Source of the DNA: JBEBXQ01 sp040391535
Lineage (GTDB): Bacteria > Bacteroidota > Bacteroidia > Cytophagales > Spirosomataceae
Direction: 5' to 3'
Assembly: GCA_040391535.1 (NCBI GenBank)
Contig: JBEBXQ010000159.1
Location: 1-9,716, forward strand
Length of the DNA: 9,716 nt
In this document: one piece after another, positions 1-7,564 of the stretch
How positions within the stretch are numbered: the first letter of the stretch is position 1
Layout: the number at the start of each line of letters is the position of its first letter
Made by a program: the position numbers and the translations under genes
Notes under the pieces: generated by a model
Databases searched by the model: none
What the model saw: only the letters and a program-made list of their open reading frames with translations
What the model was told of the DNA's origin: nothing

Positions 1-20
1 CAATATACTATTCAAAACAA

Positions 21-1493
21 TCACTCTGCCCAACCGCCACCCAATGCTCTGTACAGGTCAATGATAGCTTCCATCTGATTTTGTTTCATCCTGACCAGGT
101 TGAGGTCACTGTTCAGTGCATTCCCCTGCGCGGTGATTACCTCCAGATAGGTGGCATACCCACTTTTAAACAACAGATTGGCATTTTTTACGGCCAGCTG
201 CGCATTCTTAACCCGCTGTTCTGCAAAGTCCAGCTGTTCCTTCTGCTTATCTACAATAACGAGATAGTTCGTAACTTCATTGACAGCTTCAAGGACGGTT
301 CGCTGCAGGTCAATCTCTGCCTGATCACGTTCCAGTCTTGCTACTTCCAGATCGGTCCTTAGTCTCCTCCCCTGAAATACAGGTTGCGTGATTCCACCTG
401 CTAATGCGCCAAATAAAGCTCCGGGAACATTAAACCAGTTTTTCGCCAGCATGGCATGAATACCCATGCTACCGCCAATCGTAAACGAAGGATATAACAG
501 TGCCTGACGAACATTGGCCTGCGCATTGGCAGCCATCAGGGAAAGTTCTGCTTCCCGGATATCCGGCCGGTTTCTGATCAGACTGATCGGAGAACCCATA
601 TTAACCGGTAACGAATCCGACAGAAGGCTGTCAAGATCAGTCAGCCGGTTTAACGAACCGGGCATTTCCCCTGTGAGCATCAGCAGGGTATTTTCCTGAA
701 TAGCAATTTCCTGTTCTAGTTCCGGAATCAATGATGCCGCGATCAGCCGCTGAGACTCTGTCTGCTGAATAGCCAACGCGCTTATTTCACCTGCTTTGAA
801 CTGTAATCTGATCATGTGCAGAGTACTGTCGTTCAATGCAAGGTTTCTTTTGGCTACATTAATCTGGGCATCCAGAATCATCAGATTGGTATACCCTCGG
901 GCAATATTAGTCACAAGTCCCGTCTGTATGGTTTTTCTGGCTTCGTAGGTAGACAGGTAATTAGCTAACGCTTCTTCCTTCCGGCTTGCTATTTTCCCCC
1001 AGACATCCATTTCCCAGCTGATATGCAGGCCCGACATATGATCAGACTGATACAAAAACATGTTTTCAGGAACATCTTTTCCCTTTTCTTCATACCATTT
1101 AGTCAGAGGACCCGACCGGAAATCGCTGGAGCGGAATAAATAACTGATATCGGCTATATCGGCATTGACCTGAGGCAGAAAGTTCAGCTTTGACTGTCTG
1201 AAAACCTTATCGGCCTTCTGAATATTCAGCAGTGCTGACCTCATGTCATAATTATTGTCAATCCCGCGCTGAATCAGCCCAAGCAGAATGGTATCCTGAA
1301 AAAACTCCTTCCATGAAACCATACCCAGTGTAGCGGAATCCTGTGCAAGGCTATCCTCATGAAAACGATACTCACTTTCCAGTTTCAGATCCGGCTGTGT
1401 ATACGTTTTACCGACCTTGCAACCTGATAACAGCAGCATTCCTCCTGAAAAGTAAATTATAAAAACTTTAATATGATTTACGAAAGCACTCAT
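21..1493 (-). CDS. TolC/OprM-type outer-membrane efflux lipoprotein of an RND tripartite pump
   Basis: This is the outer-membrane channel of the tripartite pump, which lets substrate leave across the outer membrane and periplasm. I place the start at the ATG at 1491-1493 (490 aa). It gives a normal signal peptide ending in the lipobox LSGC (Cys25), and it lies one base after the stop codon of the pump gene. The longer reading frame from 1553 would add 20 residues and overlap the pump gene by 59 bases. Family signatures are visible: SWEMDVWGK near 159-167, RNRPDIREAEL near 307-317, TQPVFQGRRL near 369-378 and YRALGGGW at the C-terminus. These mark the two structural repeats of the OEP fold, with long alpha-helical stretches between them. 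The length is normal for the OprM/CusC (NodT) group. It is the last gene of the operon, and its terminator is not visible in the 20 bases left in the window. The substrate cannot be deduced. Confidence 0.93.
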   Translation of the reverse strand: MSAFVNHIKVFIIYFSGGMLLLSGCKVGKTYTQPDLKLESEYRFHEDSLAQDSATLGMVSWKEFFQDTILLGLIQRGIDNNYDMRSALLNIQKADKVFRQSKLNFLPQVNADIADISYLFRSSDFRSGPLTKWYEEKGKDVPENMFLYQSDHMSGLHISWEMDVWGKIASRKEEALANYLSTYEARKTIQTGLVTNIARGYTNLMILDAQINVAKRNLALNDSTLHMIRLQFKAGEISALAIQQTESQRLIAASLIPELEQEIAIQENTLLMLTGEMPGSLNRLTDLDSLLSDSLPVNMGSPISLIRNRPDIREAELSLMAANAQANVRQALLYPSFTIGGSMGIHAMLAKNWFNVPGALFGALAGGITQPVFQGRRLRTDLEVARLERDQAEIDLQRTVLEAVNEVTNYLVIVDKQKEQLDFAEQRVKNAQLAVKNANLLFKSGYATYLEVITAQGNALNSDLNLVRMKQNQMEAIIDLYRALGGGWAE

Positions 1494-1494
1494 T

Positions 1495-4400
1495 TTACTC
1501 TTCAGATTTAAATTTAACGCGGACTTTTTCATCCAGATTCTTAAAAATGACATAAAGTACCGGAATAATAAAAATACCGAATATCACACCGAATAACATA
1601 CCACCTGCAGCACTGAAACTAATGGAATGGTTCCCGATGGCCGACGGCCCGACCGTCCACATCAGGGGAATCAATCCTACAACAAAAGCAAGTGAAGTCA
1701 TCAGAATGGGTCGTAAACGTAATCTGGCACCTGCAATGGCCGATTCATAGATAGTTAATCCCTGCTGCCGTTGCTGCACTGCAAACTCAATGATCAGGAT
1801 GGCATTTTTGGCCAGAAGGCCTATCAGCATAATAATACCTACCTGAACATAAATGTTATTCTGTAATCCGGCCAGCAGCACGGTAGCAAATACACCTGCC
1901 AGCCCTACCGGTATTGACAATAAGACAGCCAGCGGAAGGATGTAACTTTCATACTGAGCTGCCAGCAGAAAGTAAACAAACAGAATACTCAGCACAAAAA
2001 TCAACACGGTCTGCGAGCTGTTCTGGCTTTCTTCATAACTCATTCCGGTCCATTCGTACCCATAGTTACCGGGAAGTCTCTCCGCAGCCAGCTCAGCGAT
2101 GGCTTCCATGGCATCGCCTGTACTGTATCCTTTGGCAGGAATGGCATTCACACTGATGGCATTATAAAGATTATAGCGCGTGATAGTTTCAGGACCGATG
2201 ACTTTTTTCAGGGTAAGCAAAGTGCTGATGGGCACCATTTCCTTATTCTTGTTACGGACAAATATAGAATTGAAAGACTCCGGATCATTCCGGTAATCAG
2301 TATCAGCCTGGAGATATACACGATATTGCCTTCCGAAGCGGCTGAAATCCCCCGCCTGTACACGTCCGAAATAAGAGCGGATCGTTGACATCAGATCTTT
2401 AATATCAACACCAAGACTCTTGGCTTTCACCACATCTATATCTACTTCATACTGCGGAAAATTGGCTTTAAAGGACGTATAAGCATTCTCAACTTCAGGC
2501 AGCTCATTCATTTCATCAATAAACCCGCTGGCAATGGTACTGAAGTCCTGGATTTCACCGCCCAGCCTATCCTGCAAAATCATTTGTATACCGGCAAAAT
2601 CTCCGAAACCCTGTACTGTAGGCCGGGGAAACACACTGAAAGTTGCTTCGTGGATCTCCGACAGATCATTCCGGATGGAGTCCATAAAGGACTCAATGTT
2701 TTTGATTTCTTCACGATCCTGATGCGGTTTCAGGTTGATATACCCTACTGCAAACGCCGGACTGCTGTTTCCGTCTATCGCATTATATCCTGAAATGGTC
2801 GTCATACCGGCTATATCCTGCCGCTTCTGGAGAAGGCTGTCAGCCTTACGCAGCACCTCGGTTGTCCTGGAAAGCGAGGCTCCGGGAGGCATGGCCAGGG
2901 AATACGTCACAAAGCTGTCGTCCTCGGTAGGTATAAAACTTTTGGGAGTAGTGTACAGTAAAACAAATCCCAGGACGGTCAGGATCACCAGTCCGCCAAT
3001 GGCCACCACTTTCTTCCCGATGAGAAATTTAACAGCAGTGATATATTTGCCCGTCAGCCTTTCAAAGGAAACGTTAAAAGCGGCAAAAAAACGACGGCGG
3101 AATTCTTCAAATTGATTTCCGGCAGGTTGCTGGCTATGTTCCAGATCTGATCTTTTGAGCAGTAAGGCACATAAAGCCGGACTTAATGTTAAGGCATTCA
3201 ACGCCGAAATCAGAATGGCAGTTGCCAGGGTATAGGCAAACTGTCTGTAAAAAATACCCGCCGGGCCTTCCATAAAACCCACCGGTAAAAACACAGCAGC
3301 CATTACCATTGTAATGGAGAGAATAGCCCCTGAGATTTCTGACATGGTAGCAAGGGTAGCCACCCGGGCTTTCATTCCTGTTTCATGCATTTTCTGGTGA
3401 ATCGCTTCCACTACTACAATCGCATCATCCACCACAATCCCTATAGAAAGTACCAGTGCAAACATGGTCAGGACGTTCAGTGAGAACCCGAAAAGATTCA
3501 GGAAAAAGAAAGTTCCGACCAGTGAAACGGGAATGGCAATGGCAGGGATGAGTGTCGAACGGAAATCCTGCAGGAAAATATAGACGATTATAAAGACCAG
3601 TATAAATGCCTCAAACAAAGTGCTTTTCACCTGACTCACCGACTCGTCAATCTGATCCCGCACACTGTAGGAAACCTCATAATGAATTCCATCCGGGAAA
3701 GTCCCGGAAATTTCTTCCAGCACTTTTCTTACTTCAACATCAATATCGTGAGCATTTGATCCGCTGGTCTGTGTAATGTTTAGTGTTAAACCGGGCATAC
3801 CGTTTACTTTGTTATCACTTCCCAGATTGGAAGAACCGAATTCAACACGGGCAATGTCTTTAAGATACAGAACAGACCCATCCTGATTGGTTTTGATAAC
3901 AATGTTCTCAAATTCTTCCGGTTGAGAAAACCGGCCTTTATGTTTAATAACGGTCTCAAATGCTTCATCAGAAGTTTCTCCGAATTTTCCGGGAGCGATC
4001 TCAAAATTCTGGTCTTTTATGGCCGTGATCACATCCTGCGGAATGAGGTTATACAGGGCCAGTTTTTCAGGATTCAGCCACATACGCATGGAATAATCCC
4101 TTGCGCCCACTCTGGTCACCTGTGCGATCCCATCTACACGTAACAGCGGGCGGATCAGATTAATCTGTGCATACGCCTGCAGAAACGTTTCATCATAAAG
4201 ATTACCGGCATGGTCAGAAAAAATATTAATCGTCATGATAATCCCGCTCTGACGCGGCATGACCGTTATACCGGCTTCATTTACTTCAGCAGGAATAGAT
4301 CCCACTGCTTTGGAAATCCGTGTCTGCACATTTACCGAAGCTATGTCAGGATTGGTACCCGTTTTGAAAAAAACCTGTACAGAGCCCGAACCCGAATTAC

Positions 4401-4647
4401 TGGCCGTTGACTTGATATAAGTCATATTCTCTACTCCATTGATGGCTTCTTCAATGGGTAATAAAACGCTTTTTGCAACGGTTTCAGCATTGGCTCCGGG
4501 ATAGCTCAGCGATACCACTACACTGGGAGGGGCTATTTCCGGAAACCTTGAAATAGGTAACAGCAACAGGCCGACAATCCCCAGTAAAACAAGCAGAATC
4601 GAAACGACGGTTGCCAGCACCGGTCGGTTAACAAATATTTTTAACAT
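1495..4647 (-). CDS. RND multidrug efflux transporter, HAE-1 (AcrB/MexB) family
   Basis: This is the proton-driven inner-membrane pump of the tripartite system. It is 1050 aa, almost the same length as AcrB (1049). A transmembrane helix lies near 10-30, a block of helices near 340-500, one near 545-565 and a second block near 880-1035, with two large periplasmic porter/docking domains between them. The proton-relay residues are intact: D407 and D408 in the motif GIVVDDAIVVVE (403-414), and K947 in LLAKNAI (944-950), matching AcrB D407, D408 and K940. The two acidic residues rule out the single-Asp heavy-metal (CusA) pattern less firmly than an alignment would, but overall similarity is to the HAE-1 group. 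The segment near 620-637 that should form the switch loop reads IDGNSSPAF, unlike the Gly/Phe-rich AcrB loop, so the substrate range may differ. The gene is second in the operon, after the adaptor and directly before the outer-membrane channel. Confidence 0.96.
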   Translation of the reverse strand: MLKIFVNRPVLATVVSILLVLLGIVGLLLLPISRFPEIAPPSVVVSLSYPGANAETVAKSVLLPIEEAINGVENMTYIKSTASNSGSGSVQVFFKTGTNPDIASVNVQTRISKAVGSIPAEVNEAGITVMPRQSGIIMTINIFSDHAGNLYDETFLQAYAQINLIRPLLRVDGIAQVTRVGARDYSMRMWLNPEKLALYNLIPQDVITAIKDQNFEIAPGKFGETSDEAFETVIKHKGRFSQPEEFENIVIKTNQDGSVLYLKDIARVEFGSSNLGSDNKVNGMPGLTLNITQTSGSNAHDIDVEVRKVLEEISGTFPDGIHYEVSYSVRDQIDESVSQVKSTLFEAFILVFIIVYIFLQDFRSTLIPAIAIPVSLVGTFFFLNLFGFSLNVLTMFALVLSIGIVVDDAIVVVEAIHQKMHETGMKARVATLATMSEISGAILSITMVMAAVFLPVGFMEGPAGIFYRQFAYTLATAILISALNALTLSPALCALLLKRSDLEHSQQPAGNQFEEFRRRFFAAFNVSFERLTGKYITAVKFLIGKKVVAIGGLVILTVLGFVLLYTTPKSFIPTEDDSFVTYSLAMPPGASLSRTTEVLRKADSLLQKRQDIAGMTTISGYNAIDGNSSPAFAVGYINLKPHQDREEIKNIESFMDSIRNDLSEIHEATFSVFPRPTVQGFGDFAGIQMILQDRLGGEIQDFSTIASGFIDEMNELPEVENAYTSFKANFPQYEVDIDVVKAKSLGVDIKDLMSTIRSYFGRVQAGDFSRFGRQYRVYLQADTDYRNDPESFNSIFVRNKNKEMVPISTLLTLKKVIGPETITRYNLYNAISVNAIPAKGYSTGDAMEAIAELAAERLPGNYGYEWTGMSYEESQNSSQTVLIFVLSILFVYFLLAAQYESYILPLAVLLSIPVGLAGVFATVLLAGLQNNIYVQVGIIMLIGLLAKNAILIIEFAVQQRQQGLTIYESAIAGARLRLRPILMTSLAFVVGLIPLMWTVGPSAIGNHSISFSAAGGMLFGVIFGIFIIPVLYVIFKNLDEKVRVKFKSEE

Positions 4648-4682
4648 GCATCACAACTTAATTTGAACAATAAATACCTTAT

Positions 4683-4696
4683 CTCCCCTATGGGAG
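4683..4696 (-). repeat. Short GC-rich hairpin between adaptor and pump genes
   Basis: The 79-base gap between the adaptor stop and the pump start contains a perfect 5-bp dyad, CTCCC and GGGAG, with a 4-base loop. No T-run follows on the minus strand, so it is not a standard intrinsic terminator. It could be an mRNA processing or stability element that adjusts the adaptor-to-pump ratio, or it could be chance. The dyad is seen directly; any role is a guess. Confidence 0.3.
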
Positions 4697-4726
4697 GGTA
4701 TCATAATTACTTTCGGACAAGCAAGA

Positions 4727-5893
4727 TTATTGAGGCAGAATGGGAGTAATCACAGTACCTTCCGAAATCTTATCAAATCCGCTCAGTAATATCCTGTCAC
4801 CCGTTTTCAATCCGCTCTCGATGATGTAGTTAGAATTGCTTTTACCGGAGATTTTAATTGTCTGACGCCGCACTTTATTTTCCTCATCGAGTACATATAC
4901 CATGGTACGATCCTGCAATTCAGAAGTTGATACCTGCGGAATCTGAATCACGCCGCGTTTTCGCTCCTCCACCTTCAGGGTCCCGGTACTCCCTGTCCTC
5001 AGGATATTATCATCGTTTTTAAACGTAGCTCTGAGCGAAATGGCACCAGTGGCCCTGTTGACCTGTCCGTTTACAGCATCCACAATACCCGTTTTCGAAT
5101 ACGTTTCCCCATCGGCCATTACGAGTGATACCTCCGGAAAAATCAGTTTGGTGTTATTGTCCCTTTTTATACCGGCCATGGAATCAGCCCGGGCTTTATT
5201 TTTGGAGAAATAGAGAAAATCCGATTCACTCATTGAAAAATAGACATACACTTCCTGAACGTCCGAAAGGACAGTCAGTGGCTGGTTGTCATTTTTAGTC
5301 ACCAGATTTCCGATTCTTTTAGGAATACGACCGATAAACCCGCTCACCGGAGCGGTAATCACCGTAAACTGCTTATTGATCTGCGCACTTCTTACAGCGG
5401 CTGAAGCCTGCTCCAGAGTTGCCTTGGCAACATCATAATCAGAAAGTGCCGATTTCAGCCTGACTTCCGAGATTACCTCGTTTTCAACCAGCGGGCGGAG
5501 GCGTTCTACTTCAAGATTCGCATTTTCCAGCTTGGCTTTCGCTACATTTTCAGTAGCCACCATGTTATTCAGGATTTCCTGATAGGCCGAGGCATTAACT
5601 TTAAATAATTTTTGCCCCTCCTGAACATAATCACCTTCGTCAACATAAATACCATCCAATAATCCCTCAACTTGTGGGCGTATCTCCACATTTACCTTTC
5701 CTTCGATCGTTCCCAGATAGTCTTTAACAGTAACAGCCGTACTGGTATCCACTTCCCACACAGGTAGCGCAAGGGGTTTGTTTTTCAAATTGGGTTCTTT
5801 TGAGGATCCTGACGAACAATTTTGCATCATAACAGCAGATATCGCTAATAATATAACTACTGCTATCAAGCTTTTGATTCTTGTAAAAAACAT
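4727..5893 (-). CDS. RND efflux periplasmic adaptor subunit (membrane fusion protein, AcrA/HlyD_D23 type)
   Basis: This adaptor links the RND pump to the outer-membrane channel. It is 388 aa and first in the operon. The N-terminus has a basic patch, a hydrophobic segment at about 9-23 and a cysteine at 26 followed by a Ser/Gly-rich linker, so it is probably a lipoprotein. The lipobox is poor, however (M-Q-N-C, with Asn at -1). The split biotinyl-lipoyl domain is visible, with first half at about 66-100 (PQVEGLLDGIYVDEGDYV) and second half at about 177-200 (TAPVSGFIGRIPKRIGNLV). A coiled-coil helical hairpin lies between them at about 103-172. A beta-barrel follows to about 295, and the membrane-proximal domain ends at the C-terminus with ESGLKTGDRILLSG (359-372). 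The ATG at 5893 is well placed before the signal peptide. There is no clear ribosome binding site, as is usual in Bacteroidota. Confidence 0.95.
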   Translation of the reverse strand: MFFTRIKSLIAVVILLAISAVMMQNCSSGSSKEPNLKNKPLALPVWEVDTSTAVTVKDYLGTIEGKVNVEIRPQVEGLLDGIYVDEGDYVQEGQKLFKVNASAYQEILNNMVATENVAKAKLENANLEVERLRPLVENEVISEVRLKSALSDYDVAKATLEQASAAVRSAQINKQFTVITAPVSGFIGRIPKRIGNLVTKNDNQPLTVLSDVQEVYVYFSMSESDFLYFSKNKARADSMAGIKRDNNTKLIFPEVSLVMADGETYSKTGIVDAVNGQVNRATGAISLRATFKNDDNILRTGSTGTLKVEERKRGVIQIPQVSTSELQDRTMVYVLDEENKVRRQTIKISGKSNSNYIIESGLKTGDRILLSGFDKISEGTVITPILPQ

Positions 5894-5940
5894 ATTTCAA
5901 TCTTAAATTTATACTAATATAACTAACTAAAAGCAGTTAT

Positions 5941-5954
5941 TCTTAACTATAAGA
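5941..5954. promoter_or_regulatory. Candidate operator dyad upstream of the efflux operon
   Basis: A perfect inverted repeat TCTTA-ACTA-TAAGA lies 48 to 61 bases upstream of the adaptor start codon. A third copy of the half-site (TCTTA at 5901-5905) lies 8 to 12 bases before the same start. Efflux operons of this class are often repressed by TetR-type regulators that bind such dyads, but no regulator gene is in the window, and the AT-rich context makes chance occurrence possible. I could not place a convincing Bacteroidota promoter (TTTG / TAnnTTTG) next to it. Confidence 0.3.
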
Positions 5955-5987
5955 TTAAAATTTCCATACCTGCCGTACCGAATCATA

Positions 5988-6008
5988 GCCAAACAGGGCT
6001 GTTTTGGC
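5988..6008 (-). repeat. Hairpin after the sulfotransferase gene, possible weak terminator
   Basis: On the plus strand GCCAAAC (5988-5994) pairs with GTTTTGGC (6001-6008) through a one-base bulge, around a 6-base loop. A perfect 12-bp palindrome, TTTTGGCCAAAA (6002-6013), overlaps the right arm. The hairpin lies 28 bases after the sulfotransferase stop and about 95 bases before the adaptor start. No T-run follows it in the minus direction, so it may end transcription poorly, and read-through into the efflux operon cannot be excluded. It could also be a protein-binding site for the efflux promoter. Confidence 0.3.
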
Positions 6009-6035
6009 CAAAATGCATAAAGAAAATACGCTGAT

Positions 6036-6875
6036 TCAGATCGTATACGCCATGAGCTGTGTCTCCAGTCTCCTCGCTTCTTTCGCTAATCCCGGTTCGA
6101 TAAAATCGTCGACACTAAATTTCTTACTCATTAAATGCGGCTTGTATACAGAACCAAAAGGGGTGTAGTCAAGATGAAAATCCCATTCTTCTGACAATAT
6201 GGCAAATAAATCTTTATCTCTGGTGATCAGGTTCTTATAATTGACAACGATGAAATCATCCAGCGGGATTTTTTGCAGATGCGTAAGCAATTCTCTGTTA
6301 TAATGGTTATAAACTTCAAGGAAGAAAGCTGCATATTCAGACGCGAATTTTTTAAAGGAATTCTCTCTTTTATACAATTTCCATTTCCATCTTCTGAGCT
6401 GATCCGTGTGCTGAAACAGCCAGTCATTTTCCACATGCCGGAAATCACGTTTCAGTAGAGAAGTCACTACCTCAGCATAATCCCTCACAATCAGCAGATA
6501 CCTGGCTTCCGGCAGCAATTCCCTGTACGTTTTCAGGAATAGGCATGTTCTCGGATCCTTCCAGCCAAAGCCATTAAATTTTAATGACTTCAGTCCGATC
6601 ATATTCCTCAGTTCCTTTTTATGATAATCCGAAACCCTGATTTCCCCTGCAGAAATAATTCCGGTATCCGGAAGGTTATTTAACGCAAGTATTTCCTGAT
6701 GGATGTTACAAAAGTCAAGATCCTCAAAATGCCCTTCGGTATTTCCGGCACCCGGACCAATCAGGTTCTCTCCCACTGAAAGGCCTGATTTATTTAACCA
6801 TTGCGTAATCAGTGACGTTCCGGAACGATGCATACCCAGTATCACCAGAATTCTGTCAGAGGGAAGATGAGGCAT
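6036..6875 (-). CDS. PAPS-dependent sulfotransferase family protein (P-loop)
   Basis: This is predicted to transfer a sulfuryl group from PAPS to an unknown acceptor, most plausibly a carbohydrate or lipid, in the cytoplasm (no signal peptide or membrane segment). I use the ATG at 6873-6875 (279 aa); a TTG two codons earlier is the only nearby alternative. The 5'-phosphosulfate-binding loop is GMHRSGTS at 14-21. GHFED follows at 48-52, and WKDPRT at 105-110. VRDYAEVVTS (130-139) carries an Arg-to-Ser spacing of eight (R131, S139), as in the 3'-phosphate-binding motif of sulfotransferases. The C-terminal third is less conserved and probably sets acceptor choice. The start overlaps the end of the APS kinase gene by 20 bases, so the two are very likely translated together. 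Similar proteins occur near polysaccharide clusters, but no glycosyltransferase is present here. The family call is firm; the substrate is unknown. Confidence 0.86.
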   Translation of the reverse strand: MPHLPSDRILVILGMHRSGTSLITQWLNKSGLSVGENLIGPGAGNTEGHFEDLDFCNIHQEILALNNLPDTGIISAGEIRVSDYHKKELRNMIGLKSLKFNGFGWKDPRTCLFLKTYRELLPEARYLLIVRDYAEVVTSLLKRDFRHVENDWLFQHTDQLRRWKWKLYKRENSFKKFASEYAAFFLEVYNHYNRELLTHLQKIPLDDFIVVNYKNLITRDKDLFAILSEEWDFHLDYTPFGSVYKPHLMSKKFSVDDFIEPGLAKEARRLETQLMAYTI

Positions 6876-7398
6876 AATCAAGCTTTTTATTGATGAAATC
6901 CATTAGTTTTCCGGTACAGACTTCGAGACTGTCTTTTCCGGTATTGATTGTAAGGTCCGGATCATCCGGCACATCAAACCTTTGTGAAACTCCGGTCATT
7001 TCATATACTTTGTCCGGGTGGCCGTCAGGCAATCCTGAGCGGGCATAAAGCCCTTTTGTATCTCTGTTCCGAAGCGTGTCCAAAGCACAGTCAATATGGA
7101 CAATACTTACATCCCTGTAATTCCTTCTGATCTCTTTTCTTACTTCATCAAATGGATTTATAGCACTCACCACCGTAATGATACCATTTTGTGACAGTTT
7201 ATTCGCCAGGTATGCCAGCCGCCGCATATTCTCCACTCTGTCTGCCTGTGAAAAACCCAGTTCCTTAAATAAATTGGACCGGCATTCATCCCCGTCAAGT
7301 ATCTCGCATCGCACGCCCTGTTCAGTAAGCGCTTTACAGACAGACCTGCTCAACGTTGTTTTACCAGCACCTGAAAGCCCGCATAATAAAATAATCAT
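6856..7398 (-). CDS. cysC: Adenylyl-sulfate (APS) kinase, CysC-like
   Basis: This enzyme phosphorylates APS with ATP to give PAPS, the sulfuryl donor for the sulfotransferase encoded directly after it. It is 180 aa, about 20 shorter than E. coli CysC, because it starts almost directly at the P-loop. Upstream the frame has no ATG, GTG or TTG before a stop at 7456-7458, so the ATG at 7398 is the only reasonable start. Motifs in order: Walker A GLSGAGKTT (7-15), LDGDECR (34-40, usually LDGDNVR), LGFSQADRVENMRR (47-60), SAINPF (78-83), KGLYAR (115-120) and the C-terminal PDDPDLTINT (144-153). The SAINPF site normally reads ISP[FYH], and the Ser that is phosphorylated in E. coli CysC is Asn81 here. 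No ATP sulfurylase (CysDN or Sat) is in the window, so APS must come from elsewhere. The gene is first in a two-gene unit, divergent from the catalase. Confidence 0.9.
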   Translation of the reverse strand: MIILLCGLSGAGKTTLSRSVCKALTEQGVRCEILDGDECRSNLFKELGFSQADRVENMRRLAYLANKLSQNGIITVVSAINPFDEVRKEIRRNYRDVSIVHIDCALDTLRNRDTKGLYARSGLPDGHPDKVYEMTGVSQRFDVPDDPDLTINTGKDSLEVCTGKLMDFINKKLDYASSSL

Positions 7399-7447
7399 CC
7401 TGATTTGTTTAGGTAAAAACCACAGCTTCCGCTGCTCATTTTCAAAT

Positions 7448-7465
7448 TTCCATGTTTAAATGGAA
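7448..7465. repeat. Perfect dyad TTCCAT-N6-ATGGAA upstream of APS kinase
   Basis: The 6-bp arms are perfect and flank the spacer GTTTAA. The dyad lies 50 to 67 bases upstream of the APS kinase start, a normal place for an operator. It is seen directly; a regulatory role is inferred only from position and symmetry. Confidence 0.35.
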
Positions 7466-7496
7466 CGGAACTCTTCTACGGATGATTGCTACTATT

Positions 7497-7510
7497 TCTA
7501 TTCCAATAGA
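7497..7510. repeat. Perfect dyad TCTATT-CC-AATAGA
   Basis: A 14-bp inverted repeat with a 2-base centre. The centre is too tight for a full RNA hairpin, so if it is functional it is more likely a DNA-binding site for a dimeric protein. It superficially recalls OxyR half-sites (ATAG/CTAT), but their order and spacing are wrong for OxyR. Confidence 0.35.
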
Positions 7511-7529
7511 TAAAAAGTTTGATTTTATA

Positions 7530-7564
7530 GACCGGTCATGGATTATCATCCATAGAATTATATG
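7530..7564. repeat. Three adjoining dyads in 35 bases
   Basis: GACCGGTC (7530-7537) is a perfect 8-bp palindrome. It abuts ATGGAT-TATC-ATCCAT (7538-7553), with perfect 6-bp arms and a 4-base loop. This overlaps CATAGAATTATATG (7551-7564), palindromic except for one pair. Such packing suggests either a compact protein-binding region or a folded RNA, rather than coding sequence. Confidence 0.4.

Noticed and set aside
1494..1553. Longer N-terminus for the outer-membrane channel, starting at 1553
   Set aside because: It would overlap the pump gene by 59 bases and place 20 extra polar and basic residues before the signal peptide. The ATG at 1493 gives a normal lipoprotein signal and one-base spacing.
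2735..3115. Plus-strand frame of 126 codons inside the pump gene
   Set aside because: It lies fully antisense to a strongly conserved RND gene and has no family features. It is a shadow of the real gene.
4683..4696. Intrinsic terminator between the adaptor and pump genes
   Set aside because: The stem is only 5 bp with no T-run, and it would split an obvious functional operon. I kept it only as a hairpin.
7492..7555. OxyR-type binding site upstream of catalase (several ATAG/CTAT motifs)
   Set aside because: OxyR sites need ATAG-N7-CTAT in regular phase. Here CTAT comes before ATAG with irregular spacing, and the motifs are about 240 to 300 bases from the start codon.
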